Shown here one piece after another: positions 30,904-42,375 of a stretch of DNA of 64,000 nucleotides. Numbering within the stretch: position 1 is the stretch's first letter; each line of letters opens with the position of its first letter. A model generated the notes under the pieces. That model made no database searches. It had not been told where the DNA came from and saw only the letters and a list, made by a program, of their open reading frames with translations. A program made the translations under genes and the position numbers. Where the stretch lies: positions 1,116,001 to 1,180,000 of the forward strand of contig JAAVLL010000002.1 of NCBI GenBank assembly GCA_012103035.1. Direction: 5' to 3'. The stretch is from Brucella oryzae (lineage in GTDB: Bacteria > Pseudomonadota > Alphaproteobacteria > Rhizobiales > Rhizobiaceae).

Positions 30904-31764
30904 TCAGTGCAGATGCCTTAGCTTGTCGGGATTGCGCACGACATAGATTCCGACAATCCTGCCGTCTTCTATATCGAGCGCTGTCGTCTGGATTTCTCCA
31001 TCGGCTTCGCGCGTGATGAAGCCCGGCAAACCGTTGATATAGACCGCACGAATGAATTCCGATCGTTTGGCCGCGTAATAAGCGGCCAGCTTTTGATGGA
31101 TCGACATCACATCGGCGAAACCCAGCAACGGCCGTGGGAAAGCCGGGCGCTTGCCGCCGCCATCGGTCTGCATATGCACATCTGCCGCCAGCATCGCACC
31201 AAGCGCATTCATATCGCCGCTGCGCGATGCCGCGAAGAAAGCCTCCGCCAGTTCAAGCCCGCGCTTCTTGTCGACCTGAAAGCGCGGACGCTCCTCGCGC
31301 ACATGCTTGCGTGCCCGCGCAGCAAGCTGGCGACACGCGGCGGCATCGCGCTGAATTGTTTTGGCTATCTCGTCGAAATCCAGCCCGAAGACATCGTGCA
31401 GCAGGAAGGCGGCGCGTTCCAGTGGTGAAAGACGCTCCAGCGCCAGCATGAGCGGAAGGGTGACATCATCATCCGCTTCCTCTTCGACAATCGGATCGGG
31501 AATCCACGGTCCGAAATAGGTTTCGCGCTGGTTGCGCCCGGATTTCAGAAAATCGAGGCACAGGCGGGTAACGGTGCGGCGCAGAAACGCTTCCGGCTCG
31601 CGCACTACGCTGCGATTGGCGTTCATCCATCGGATGAACGCCTCCTGCACCATATCCTCTGCATCGGCAACCGAGCCCAACATGCGATAGGCAACGCGGA
31701 TCAATTTCGGACGCAGCGGATCGAAGCTTTCGGCTGCATCGCCTTGCGAGGATATGTCGACCAT
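30904..31764 (-). CDS. ECF-type sigma factor, SigJ-like with C-terminal SnoaL-like domain
   Basis: RNA polymerase sigma factor of the ECF41/SigJ type. Start MVDISSQGDAAESFDPLRPKL at 31764, region 2 (LIRVAYRMLGSVADAEDMVQ, then FIRWMN), region 4 (RLSPLERAAFLLHDVFGLDF), and a C-terminal extension of about 110 aa with a DGGGKRPAFPRPLLG motif and NGLPGFI, as in ECF41 proteins, where it controls sigma activity. Intact, 286 aa. The ATG shares one base with the stop of the CMD-family gene; that pairing is characteristic of ECF41. Confidence 0.92.
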   Translation of the reverse strand: MVDISSQGDAAESFDPLRPKLIRVAYRMLGSVADAEDMVQEAFIRWMNANRSVVREPEAFLRRTVTRLCLDFLKSGRNQRETYFGPWIPDPIVEEEADDDVTLPLMLALERLSPLERAAFLLHDVFGLDFDEIAKTIQRDAAACRQLAARARKHVREERPRFQVDKKRGLELAEAFFAASRSGDMNALGAMLAADVHMQTDGGGKRPAFPRPLLGFADVMSIHQKLAAYYAAKRSEFIRAVYINGLPGFITREADGEIQTTALDIEDGRIVGIYVVRNPDKLRHLH

Positions 31765-32234
31765 CAGACGGCTGCCTTTACCGCCGGCTTCTTGGCTTCC
31801 GGTTCGAACCAGAGACCAAAGCCAACCGCCATGCGGTTCCACCCATTGATGATGTTGACCATCAGCGTAAGGTTCACTTGCTCCTCCTCAGTGAACTGCG
31901 CCTGCATGGCAGTGCGGGCATCTTCCAGATCATGGCCTTGCGACAGGCGGGTCAGCGCGTCGACCCATCCCAAAGCCGCCCGTTCGCGCTCAGAGTAGCA
32001 CGGCGCTTCGCGCCATGCCGACAGCAAATAGATGCGTTGTTCGGTCTCGCCAAGTGAGCGGGCTTCAAGCGTATGCATGTTGATGCAATTGGCGCAGGCA
32101 TTAATCTGCGAGGAGCGGATTTTGACAAGCTCGATCAGGCTCGCTTCCAGGCTGGATGCGATTGTCATCGAGGCATTCATCCAGGATTTCATCGTGGCAG
32201 GGGCAACATTGAACGGGTTGAGCAGAGGGGTCAT
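31764..32234 (-). CDS. carboxymuconolactone decarboxylase (AhpD-like) family protein
   Basis: Small helical protein with the CxxC redox centre (INACANCINMHTLEAR) of AhpD-like alkylhydroperoxidases. Intact 156 aa starting MTPLLNPFNVAPATMKSW. It precedes and overlaps the ECF sigma gene. In ECF41 groups this partner is the usual target of the sigma factor and acts in oxidative defence or an unknown oxidoreduction. Confidence 0.9.
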   Translation of the reverse strand: MTPLLNPFNVAPATMKSWMNASMTIASSLEASLIELVKIRSSQINACANCINMHTLEARSLGETEQRIYLLSAWREAPCYSERERAALGWVDALTRLSQGHDLEDARTAMQAQFTEEEQVNLTLMVNIINGWNRMAVGFGLWFEPEAKKPAVKAAV

Positions 32235-32349
32235 GGTATCGTTCCTTTCGGTTCAAGGGCTTCGATAGACATGACGAGACAGCAATGCCGAATGTGACAT
32301 CGAACCTGTATTTTTCGATTTCTACGTCCATAGCACCCGATACCGCCCT

Positions 32350-33233
32350 TCAGCCACAGTCGAGTTCGCTCAATATCCATTCCCTGAAGGCGCGAACCTT
32401 TGGCATGTTGCGACGGGATTTGGGATAGACAAGCCAATAAGCGCGTCCATCATCACATAGAATGTCGAATGGCTGGATAAGCTGGCCAGTGGCGATTTCG
32501 ATCTGGTGGAAAGCAGGCGTGAGAATGCCGACGCCCTGCCCGCGACAGTCGCCCGACCTTCAATGTGCTGTGCTCCCAGCCTGCTCTGCGTATTGCCCTG
32601 CATTGGCGGGTTTTCGATCCCCGCCGCATTGAACCAGATTTTCCACCAGGGATCGCTCACATCGATTATCTTGAGCCGCAGCAGATCGGCAGGCTCTTTC
32701 ACTCCGCCGATGGTCGCGGCCAGAGCCGGACTCAGCATAGGCGTGAAACTCGCCTTGATGAGCTGATGGGCCTCCAGGCCCGGCCATTTACCGAAACCGC
32801 TCCTGATCGCGATATCCACATTGGTCGTCGCAAAATCGATCACGCTGTCGGACGTGTCGAGCCTGACCGCGAGTGATGGATGCCGCATCTGGAACGAGCC
32901 CAGCCGATGCGCCAGCCAGTTGGCCGCAAATGTCGCGAGAACACTGATCGTCAGTGTGCCTTCCGCATCTTCCCGCAGGCTGGCAAAGGCATTGCGCATC
33001 GCATCGAACGCTTCCGTGATCGCGGGCGCAAGACATTTGCCGAATTCGGTCAGCTCCACCTGCCGCGGCATGCGCAGAAAAGCGGTGCGCCGACGCGCTC
33101 CTCCAATATCTTGATCTGATAACTGACCGCGGCCTGCGTCATGCCCAGCTCCTCCGCGGCGCGGGTAAAGCTTGCATGGCGGGCGGCCGATTCAAAACGC
33201 GAATGGCCGATAAAGGGGAAGTGCTGTCGTCAT
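32350..33233 (-). CDS. LysR-family regulator, GcvA-like (several frameshifts)
   Basis: Starting at the ATG at 33233, the corrected N-terminus reads SAIRVFESAARHASFTRAAEELGMTQAAVSYQIK, followed after shifts near 33195 and 33075 by MPRQVELTEFGKCLAPAI. The effector domain (GTLTISVLATFAANWLAHRL, DVDIAIRSG-like VDIAIRSGFGKWPGL) continues; near 32545 and 32430 it changes phase again to reach REWILSELDCG, stop 32350. Length about 295 aa. GcvA-type LysR proteins often control an adjacent gene, here possibly the divergent DUF1127 gene or a distant target. Confidence 0.8.
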
Positions 33234-33362
33234 GATACATAAGTCCTCCTTATGCATACTAATCGAGGTTCGATTGGAAAACAAAAGTTTTCAGGCGCAT
33301 ATCTATAGGCAGATTTTCACAAGCAGCGCCTCCCATAGCTGCTTCATTCGATAGGTAAGGTC

Positions 33363-33587
33363 ATGAAAAACCTCGGTTCTGCCTGCACAACCGCCACAGC
33401 ACCCGCCGTCTGCCATGAGGCAGGCAACAGCTGGAGCACGCTATTCTCCCGCCTGTTTTCGCGCAAACGTACTTATATCGTCATCACCGAACATTCGCCG
33501 GAATATCTCCTGCGCGATATCGGTATCGGTGATGGACGCACGCAATATTATTCACGCGACGGCCATAAGCTGCCCGAATGGCGATGA
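33363..33587 (+). CDS. DUF1127 domain small protein
   Basis: 74 aa ending HSPEYLLRDIGIGDGRTQYYSRDGHKLPEWR. The LLRDIGIG core is the hallmark of the DUF1127 (YjiS-like) family, short Arg-rich proteins tied to RNA turnover and stress or phosphate adaptation in Rhizobiales. The start at 33363 follows AGGTAAGG. Intact. Confidence 0.8.
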   Translation: MKNLGSACTTATAPAVCHEAGNSWSTLFSRLFSRKRTYIVITEHSPEYLLRDIGIGDGRTQYYSRDGHKLPEWR

Positions 33588-33592
33588 CTGTG

Positions 33593-34257
33593 TCACGCGC
33601 TGATGATGGCAAAGCCCCGCGCCTTGAGGCCGCGCCGGTCCTCGTGCAGATTGCTGACGAGGCGGCTGCGGCTGCCGTCCAGATGCGCGCTCATCAACGC
33701 CGTCGCCTTGTCGGCATCCCCTTCGCGCACCGCGTCGAGAATGGCGCGGTGTTCGGCCCATGCGCGAGCGAGCGCCGCCTCGTCGCGCACCTCCAGCCAG
33801 CGCGCCCGTGAAAGGCGCTGCATGGCATCGCGCACGCCGCGGCTGAGAAACGCGTTACCGGACAGCCGCGCCAGCTGATATGAAAATCCATGCCGATGCG
33901 GTGCCATTCCTCGCGCGAGGTTTCGGCATCGCAGCTATCCAGCATGGCCGCAATCGGTTCCACGTGGCTGCGATCCTCAAGCGCACAGGTCAGCTTCAAT
34001 GCGGCAATTTCCAGCGCCTCGCGATAGACGCCAATCTGCTCGATTTCGCCGAGATTGATCGGCGAAACCGTCCAGCCGCGCCCCTCGCGACAGATGAGCC
34101 CTTCCGCCTCCAGCCGCAAAAGTGCTGCCCGGATCGGCGTGCGTGAGGCTTCAAAGCGCGCTTCGATCCAGCGCTCGGTCAGCCGTTCGCCCGGCCCCAG
34201 TTCCAGCCCGAGGATCATGTCGCGAAGCTGCGTTTCAACCTGCCTCATCTGTGACAT
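33593..34257 (-). CDS. GntR-family regulator, FadR/FCD subfamily (one frameshift)
   Basis: Winged helix QLRDMILGLELGPGERLTERWIEARF..RTPIRAALLRLEAEGLI at the N-terminus, then an all-helical FCD ligand domain (YREALEIAALKLTCAL, HRIGMDFHYQLARLSGN after a shift near 33880, AEHRAILDAVREGDADKATAL, MSAHLDGSRSRLVS). The ATG at 34257 is preferred to a TTG at 34299. One added base gives 221 aa. Divergent from the MFS gene, which it probably controls. Confidence 0.85.
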
Positions 34258-34375
34258 TGGCGACCATTCTCCATCTTGAATCCGCGCCACGATTGACAAG
34301 CCGGTTCAACAGGCGCATTCATGCACGCCGTTTTGGTATCCCAAAATGGAATACATTGCAATCGCGAGACATGAC

Positions 34376-35610
34376 ATGAGCACCGCCCAAGCCGCTGCCA
34401 GGGATGAAACTGCCGACGAAAACCACGAACGCTACTGGAAGCAGAACCTGCTGATCTGCCTCATCGGTTCGTTCACGACGCTCATTGCCATGTCGCTTCT
34501 CCTACCCTTCTTGCCGCTCTATGTGGAGCAATTGGGCGTCACCGATCATGCGGCCATCGTGCAATGGTCGGGCATCGCCTATGGCGCTACTTTTCTGGCT
34601 GCAGCCTTCGTCGCGCCGCTGTGGGGCAGGCTTGGCGACCGATACGGGCGCAAGCTGATGCTGATCCGCGCCAGCCTCGGCATGGCCATCGCCATGTCGC
34701 TGATCGGCATGGTGACGAGCGTCTGGCAATTGGTGGCGCTGCGGCTTTCGTAGGCATTGCGGGCGGCTATTCGTCCGGGTCGATGATCCTCGTCGCCACA
34801 CAGACACCGAAGGAAAAGACCGGTTGGGCGCTGGGCGCGCTTTCGGCTGGCATCATGGCCGGCAATCTGGCGGGGCCCTTGCTCGGCGGCGCATTACCCC
34901 CGCTGATCGGCATCCGCGCCACCTTCTGGCTGGCTGGCGGCGTGATTTTCCTCACTTTTCTGGCCACCACCTTTCTGATCCGCGAAGAGCGCAGGCCGCT
35001 GAAGCCAACCAAGGAGCAGAAGGCGGAATCCATCTGGGCCGCCATCCCTGACAGGAAACCGGTCATCGCCATGCTGGTGACGGGCATGCTGCTGCTTTTC
35101 GCCAATATGTCGATCGAACCGATCATCACCGTCTATGTAATCCAGCTGATGGACGATCAGACGAAAGTGACACTCATCTCCGGTGTGGTGATGGCTGCGG
35201 CAGCACTCGGCAGCATCATGTCGTCCTCGCGGCTGGGCCGTCTTGCCGACCGCATCGGCCATACGCGCGTCATCATCGGCGCGTTGGCTGTTTCCGCATT
35301 GCTGCTAATCCCGCAGGCATTCGTGACGCAAGCCTGGCAGCTGATCGGCCTGCGTTTTCTGATGGGACTGGCGCTAGGCGGTCTCCTGCCCTGTATCACC
35401 AGCGTCATCCGGCACAATGTCCCCGACCGTGTGGCGGGCGGCATTCTGGGCTATTCCGTCTCGGCCCAATATGTGGGCCAAGTTGCCGGTCCCGTCGCTG
35501 GCGGTTTTGTCGGCGGTCACTTCGGTATGCGGTCCGTATTCCTCGGCACGTGCCTGATTATGGCTCTCGGCGCATTTTATAACTGGACCGTCCTGCGCAA
35601 GAACCCGTAA
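34376..35610 (+). CDS. MFS transporter, multidrug/DHA1-like (one frameshift)
   Basis: Twelve-helix major facilitator. MSTAQAAARDETADENHERYW is a cytoplasmic tail; helix 1 region LICLIGSFTTLIAMSLLLPF, loop motif GRLGDRYGRKLML, a frame change near 34748 (one T missing), GIAGGYSSGSMILVATQTPKE, and a second half with RLGRLADRIGHTR. One added base gives 411 aa. Resembles MdtG-like exporters, so efflux is more likely than import. Confidence 0.85.
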
Positions 35611-35654
35611 TTTCCGTCATCTCCCGAATCCCCAAAACCCATGGCGGAACCAGC

Positions 35655-36304
35655 ATGACAGCCCATATTTTCGCGCCTTTCGATATGCTTGCGGAAAGGC
35701 TTCTGCCCCATGCGCTCGAGCATGGCGAGGACGGGTCGCACGACCTGTCTCACCTTGCCCGCGTCTGGAAAAATGCCGCTGCGATCCAGCGTCAGGAAGG
35801 CGGCGATGCCGAAGTGCTTTGCGCCGCAGCCCTGCTGCATGACTGCGTGAGTGTGGAGAAAAGTTCGCCTGACAGAAACCGCGCTTCGCGACTGGCGGCG
35901 GAAAAGGCAACAACCTTGCTGCAGAACCTCGGCTGGAATGACGCGCGCATCGACCTCGCCGCCCATGCCATCGAGGCGCACAGTTTTTCGGCCAATATCG
36001 AGCCTGTCACGACAGAAGCGAAGATTCTGCAGGATGCCGACCGGCTCGACGCCATCGGCGTCATTGAGCTGCGCGGTGCTTTTACATTGCGGGCCGCATG
36101 GGCAGTGCACTTTACGACTGGCGCGACCCGCACGCCGAAAACCGCCCGCTGAATGACAAGCGCTTCGCGCTCGATCATTTCCGCACGAAACTGTTTGGCC
36201 TCGCCTCCGGTTTCAAGACGGAAACCGGAAAGCTGATGGCCGCCGAACGGCACAGGCGGCTGGAAGCCATATTTGATGACTTCCTTGCCGAAGCCGATGG
36301 CTAG
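35655..36304 (+). CDS. HD-domain metal-dependent phosphohydrolase (one frameshift)
   Basis: Soluble HD-superfamily hydrolase (YedJ-like). Metal ligands: H in SHDLSHLARVWKNA, HD in ALLHDCVSVEK, D in ILQDADRLDAIGVIE. The frame changes near 36080 to IAGRMGSALYDWRDPHAENRP and ends DFLAEADG at 36304. One added base gives 216 aa, as in the family. It is convergent with the SDR gene and overlaps its end by four bases. Substrate unknown. Confidence 0.82.
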
Positions 36305-37050
36305 ATAGAATACCCGCCATCAATGCTGAGCGCCGTCCCCGTCACCATGGAAGCGGCGTCCGAGGCCAGCCAGAGCGCAGCTTCCGCCACATCCTCCGGC
36401 GTCGAAAACCGGTCGAGCGGAATGGTGGCCTTAAGTGCTGCGCGTGCCTCCGGCGTGTCCTCCTCCAGAAACAGCTTCAATGCTTCACCGTCGCTTTCAG
36501 CCGGGCAGATGCAGTTCACGCGGATATTCTTGTCCGCAAGTTCCAGCGCCATCGCCTTGGTCGCGCTGATGATCCAGCCCTTGGAAGCGCTATACCAGAC
36601 AAGCCCCTTGCGCGGACGCAATGCGGTTGCCGAAGCCGTGTTGATGATGACGCCGCCGCCCTGATGCTCCATGATCGGCACAACAATCTGGGTCGAATAA
36701 TAAAGCGCCTTCATATTCACGGACGAGATCAGGTCGAAACTGTCCTCCGTCACTTCCGTCAGCGGCATGTTGCGATGCGTAAAACCGGCATTGTTGACCA
36801 TGATGTCGATGCGGCCGAACGCTTCGAAGGCCGTGCGCGCCACGCGCTCCATGTCGTCCTTGCGCGATACATCCGCCTGCACGGAAAGTGCGTTCTTGCC
36901 GATATCGGCAAGCTCATCCTCGACACGTTTGACGTTCACATCGGCCAGAACAACCTTTGCGCCTTCGGCTGCAAATCGGCGCGCCATGCCTGAACCGAAG
37001 CCCGAACCGGCACCGGTGATGATTGCGACCTTATCCTGCAGCCTCTTCAT
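36301..37050 (-). CDS. short-chain dehydrogenase/reductase (SDR)
   Basis: NAD(P)-dependent oxidoreductase, intact 249 aa. Cofactor motif TGAGSGFGSGMARRF, NNAG in IDIMVNNAGFTHR, catalytic Ser in INTASATAL and Tyr/Lys in VWYSASKGW, C-terminus MVTGTALSIDGGYSI. The start MKRLQDKVAIITG at 37050 is the family start; the frame extends upstream without a ribosome site. Close to 3-oxoacyl-reductase or glucose dehydrogenase-type SDRs; substrate unknown. Confidence 0.88.
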   Translation of the reverse strand: MKRLQDKVAIITGAGSGFGSGMARRFAAEGAKVVLADVNVKRVEDELADIGKNALSVQADVSRKDDMERVARTAFEAFGRIDIMVNNAGFTHRNMPLTEVTEDSFDLISSVNMKALYYSTQIVVPIMEHQGGGVIINTASATALRPRKGLVWYSASKGWIISATKAMALELADKNIRVNCICPAESDGEALKLFLEEDTPEARAALKATIPLDRFSTPEDVAEAALWLASDAASMVTGTALSIDGGYSI

Positions 37051-37193
37051 GTCATTCTCCTTTGGCACAATGTCGTAAATCAATTTTGTAATAGGATTTG
37101 GCCCGAAAACCCCAAACATTCCGATTCAATTCCGCTTCACCGAGCAAGCAGCTTTATCTGCTTTCTCACCCATCGGTCGAGTGCAATTCGCAT

Positions 37194-37589
37194 TCAGGCC
37201 GCATCGGACCGGGAACTGGCGAGATGGTACGGTTGAAGCAGTATTTCAGCGGGAATACCCCACGCCCGATTGACCTTGTAGGCCATGTCCATCGTCAGCG
37301 CCCGACGCCGGTTGAGAATTTCCGAAGCACGCGACCGCGACCCGATAACCGCCGCAAAAGCGGACTGGTTCAGCCCATGCATCTGCATATAGGCGGTGAT
37401 TGTTTCTATCGGCCCGGCAACAGGGATAGGGAATTGTTCGCGTTCATATGCTTCGACCAGCGCCGACAGCACATCGAACCGATCTGCATCCGGCGAGCCG
37501 ATTTCCGGCAGCTTGTCGAAATAGGCAGCAACTTCTGCCAGAGCCCATTCATAATCAGCTTCGGTTTTGATTGGACGAATATTTTCCAT
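37194..37589 (-). CDS. higA: HigA-type antitoxin, Xre family
   Basis: Antitoxin and autorepressor of the HigBA module. MENIRPIKTEADYEWALAEV at the N-terminus, helix-turn-helix LNQSAFAAVIGSRSRASEIL and LNRRRALTMDMAYKV near the C-terminus, the standard HigA arrangement. Its ATG shares one base with the toxin stop (TGATG). Intact, 131 aa. Confidence 0.92.
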   Translation of the reverse strand: MENIRPIKTEADYEWALAEVAAYFDKLPEIGSPDADRFDVLSALVEAYEREQFPIPVAGPIETITAYMQMHGLNQSAFAAVIGSRSRASEILNRRRALTMDMAYKVNRAWGIPAEILLQPYHLASSRSDAA

Positions 37590-37894
37590 CACACTGTCTC
37601 CGGATTGATGCGCTCATATTCCTTATGCGTGCCGACAAATTTTACGAGCACGCGCCCGAATGGATAAGCTACATGAACAATCAGGCGGTATTTGTTCCCG
37701 GCAATATCAAAGATGACACGATTATCCGCTACGAAATCGACGGTCGAACCAAACATCTTCTTTATGTCGGATGGCCCGGTCCAATGCGCCTTGCTCACGA
37801 GAGAAAACCAAACAACCAAAGGTGTTTCGGCTTGCGGATGCCTGATCCAGAAGTCCCTCAGGGTTTTGCGAGCAATGATCTGCATGACAGACAT
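37589..37894 (-). CDS. higB: HigB-type mRNA interferase toxin
   Basis: RelE-fold ribosome-dependent endoribonuclease toxin, 101 aa, intact. QIIARKTLRDFWIRHPQAE, then DIKKMFGSTVDFV, RVIFDIAGNKYRLIVHVAY and VLVKFVGTHKEYERI, the C-terminal signature of HigB. The toxin is first in the operon, as is typical for higBA. Inhibits translation by cleaving mRNA when HigA is lost. Confidence 0.92.
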   Translation of the reverse strand: MSVMQIIARKTLRDFWIRHPQAETPLVVWFSLVSKAHWTGPSDIKKMFGSTVDFVADNRVIFDIAGNKYRLIVHVAYPFGRVLVKFVGTHKEYERINPETV

Positions 37895-37903
37895 TTTAAT
37901 CTA

Positions 37904-37946
37904 TTCCCATAATGGGAACAAGGGCAATATTCCCATTATGGGAAAT
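37904..37946. promoter_or_regulatory. paired palindromes, candidate HigA operators
   Basis: Two copies of TTCCCAT(A/T)ATGGGAA, at 37904-37918 and within 37929-37946, the second embedded in a larger AATATT..AATATT dyad. They lie 10 to 50 bases before the higB start, where HigA or the HigBA complex would bind for autorepression. Confidence 0.8.
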
Positions 37947-38067
37947 ATTGTCAGGAATGTCTCACAATCACGAGAATGCGGCATCGCAACTGTTGAATTT
38001 AAATCGATTAGATAATAGACAAGGGCAGCTTGAAAATCGCATGCTGCCCACAAGCAGACTGATTTGC

Positions 38068-38233
38068 GCTAGCGGATTGAATTTGACGTTTGAATTCCGA
38101 CTGAATGGGACGCTGTTTCAAACGTCAAATTCGAAAAATCCGCTAGTTACATAGTTACTAGCGGTCTTTGCAATTCCGACATTTGCTCGGCGCCTGTATC
38201 AGAGGAATGCAAATGTCGGAATCAGACCACTAG
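38068..38233. repeat. two tandem long hairpins upstream of zwf
   Basis: Hairpin one: left arm CTAGCGGATT..ATTTGACGTTTGAA (from 38068), right arm TTTCAAACGTCAAATT..AATCCGCTAG (to 38145). Hairpin two: left arm CTAGCGGTCT..ATTCCGACATTTGC (from 38158), right arm GCAAATGTCGGAAT.AGACCACTAG (to 38233). Both are bounded by CTAG and end 19 bases before the zwf ATG, so the second could lie in the zwf leader. Origin unknown: a repeat family or a regulatory leader. Confidence 0.7.
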
Positions 38234-38251
38234 AAGAGAAGAGAGCGACAG

Positions 38252-39726
38252 ATGACCAGCCAGACAATTCCGGTAGAGCCTTTCGACTGCATCGTGTTCG
38301 GTGGTTCCGGCGATCTTGCCGAACGCAAGCTCATCCCGGCACTGTATCAGCGCCAGCGCGCAGGCCAGCTCACCGACCCGACGCGTATCATCGGCGCATC
38401 ACGCAGCGCCATGACCGATGACGAATATCGGCAGTTCGCGCGCAACGCCATCCATGAACATGTGAAGGCCGAGGAAATCGATGAGAAAGAAGTCAATAAT
38501 TTTCTCGCCCGCCTCAGCTACGTGGCAGTCGATGCCAAGTCCGAAGAGGGCTGGGACGCGCTCAAGACTCTGATTGGCAAGAAGCCGGAAAAGATCCGCG
38601 CTTTCTATCTCGCTGTCAGCCCGACGCTGTTCGGCGATATCGCCACGCGCCTGAAGGCGCATGGCCTGATTACCCGCGATACGCGCATTATCGTGGAAAA
38701 GCCGATCGGTCGCGATCTCGAATCCGCCATGGCGCTCAACGATACGCTGGGCAGCGTTTTCCGCGAAGATCAGATCTTCCGCATCGATCACTATCTCGGC
38801 AAGGAAACCGTGCAGAACCTGATGGCGCTGCGCTTTGCCAATGCGCTCTATGAGCCGCTATGGAACTCCGCCCATATCGACCATGTGCAGATTACCGTTG
38901 CGGAAGCCGTCGGCCTTGAAGGCCGCGCCGGTTATTACAATACGGCGGGTGCGCTGCGCGACATGGTGCAGAACCATATTCTCCAACTGCTTTGCCTTGT
39001 GGCCATGGAGCCGCCGTCCTCGATTGAAGCGGACGCTGTGCATGATGAAAAGGTCAAGGTGCTGCGCTCCTTGAAGCCGATTACCAACCTCAATGTCGAA
39101 GATGTGACGGTGCGCGGCCAGTATCGCGCCGGCGCTTCGGCAGGCGGGCCGGTGCGCGGCTATCTGGAAGACCTCGAAAGCGACACCAGCAATACCGAAA
39201 CCTTCGTGGCGTTGAAGGCGGAAATCGCCAACTGGCGCTGGGCTGGCGTGCCGTTCTATCTGCGCACCGGCAAGCGGCTTGCCACGCGCGTTTCGGAAAT
39301 CGTCGTGACCTTCAAGCCGATCCCGCATTCCATCTTCGGTGAAAGCGCCGGTAAGGTGATGGCCAACCAGCTGTCATTCGTCTCCAGCCGGATGAAGGCG
39401 TGAAGCAGTGGCTGATGATTAAGGATCCGGGTCCGGGCGGCATGCGCCTGCGTCACGTGCCGCTGGATATGAGCTTTGCCGAATCCTTCAGCGAGCGTAA
39501 TCCGGATGCTTATGAACGCCTCATCATGGATGTGGTGCGCGGCAACCAGACCCTGTTCATGCGCCGCGACGAAGTTGAGGCGGCTTGGCGCTGGGTTGAT
39601 CCGATCCTTCAGGGATGGGAGTTGAACAGCCAGCCTGTGCAGGGTTACACAGCAGGAACATGGGGACCGTCATCGTCCATAGCGCTCATCGAGCGTGACG
39701 GGCGCACGTGGCACGAAAGCCTGTGA
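38252..39726 (+). CDS. zwf: glucose-6-phosphate 1-dehydrogenase (one frameshift)
   Basis: Oxidises glucose-6-phosphate to 6-phosphogluconolactone with NADP, the entry to the Entner-Doudoroff and pentose phosphate routes. Cofactor motif CIVFGGSGDLAERKLIPALY, active-site FRIDHYLGKETVQNLMALRF, and VPFYLRTGKRL. A missing G near 39367 separates the last 108 residues (KQWLMIKDPGPGGMRL to DGRTWHESL). One added base gives 491 aa, the exact family size. First gene of zwf-pgl-edd. Confidence 0.96.
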
Positions 39727-39770
39727 CACCGAAGCCGAGCGCTTCAGTTACTGCTTTGGAAAGGAATGGA

Positions 39771-40468
39771 ATGAGCATCGAACGGCATGATTTTACCAGC
39801 GGAACGGAACTGGCGCAGGCACTGTCGGAAGCCATTGCGAACAAGCTGAATGCCGCCATCGCTGAACGGGGACAGGCAACGCTCGCCGTCTCCGGCGGCA
39901 CCACACCGCTAAGGCTGTTCGAGGTGCTCTCCCGCAAGATGATCGACTGGAATCTCGTCACGATCACCCTTGTGGATGAACGTTTCGTGTCCGTTGAAAG
40001 CGACCGATCCAATGAAAAGCTGGTGCGGGAGCATCTTTTGCGCGATCATGCGGGTGTGGCGAGGTTCGTCGGCCTGTACAATCCGGCAGCGACGGTCGAA
40101 ACGGCAGCACTTGCCGCCGCCAGCCGCATCGACGCATTGCGCCGTCCTTTCGACGTGGTGGTGCTTGGCATGGGCAATGACGGTCATACCGCCTCCTTCT
40201 TTCCCGATGCCGACCGGCTCGATCAGGCGATCGACCCGGCAACGCGCGCGCTCGTGCTACCGATCCATGCCGAGAGTGCCGGTGAAAAGCGCCTGACATT
40301 GACCCTGCCGCTCATCGCTGAGGCCGAAATGCTGGTTCTGCATATTGAAGGCGCTGCCAGCAGGCAACGCTGGAAAAGGCGCTTTCCAGCGATGACGAGA
40401 ATGAAATGCCCGTGCGGGCTGTCTTCCACCACGCTCGCACACCGATCCAGCTTTACTGGACAAGTTAA
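39771..40468 (+). CDS. pgl: 6-phosphogluconolactonase (one frameshift)
   Basis: Hydrolyses 6-phosphogluconolactone. Start MSIERHDFTSGTELAQAL, LAVSGGTTPLRLFEVLS, ITLVDERFV, VVLGMGNDGHTASFFPDA, typical DevB/Pgl motifs. The frame changes near 40362; the corrected end ALSSDDENEMPVRAVFHHAR and IQLYWTS stops at 40468. One added base gives 232 aa. It follows zwf by 44 bases with AAAGGAATGG before the ATG. Confidence 0.94.
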
Positions 40469-40503
40469 ATTCGATTCAAGCCAGATTGGCACAGGTGATA
40501 CCC

Positions 40504-42324
<1,821 letters not shown>

Positions 42325-42344
42325 AAACAGCCCAAATGAAATTA

Positions 42345-42375
42345 AGGCAAAACAGTGATTCACACTGTTTTGCCT
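42345..42375. terminator. bidirectional terminator between edd and folD
   Basis: Thirteen-base perfect stem AGGCAAAACAGTG / CACTGTTTTGCCT with a five-base loop, A-rich on one side and T-rich on the other, between two convergent genes. Confidence 0.8.

Noticed and set aside
37098..37667. Plus-strand 189-codon frame across higA
   Set aside because: Antisense to a well-defined HigA gene, no recognisable domain.
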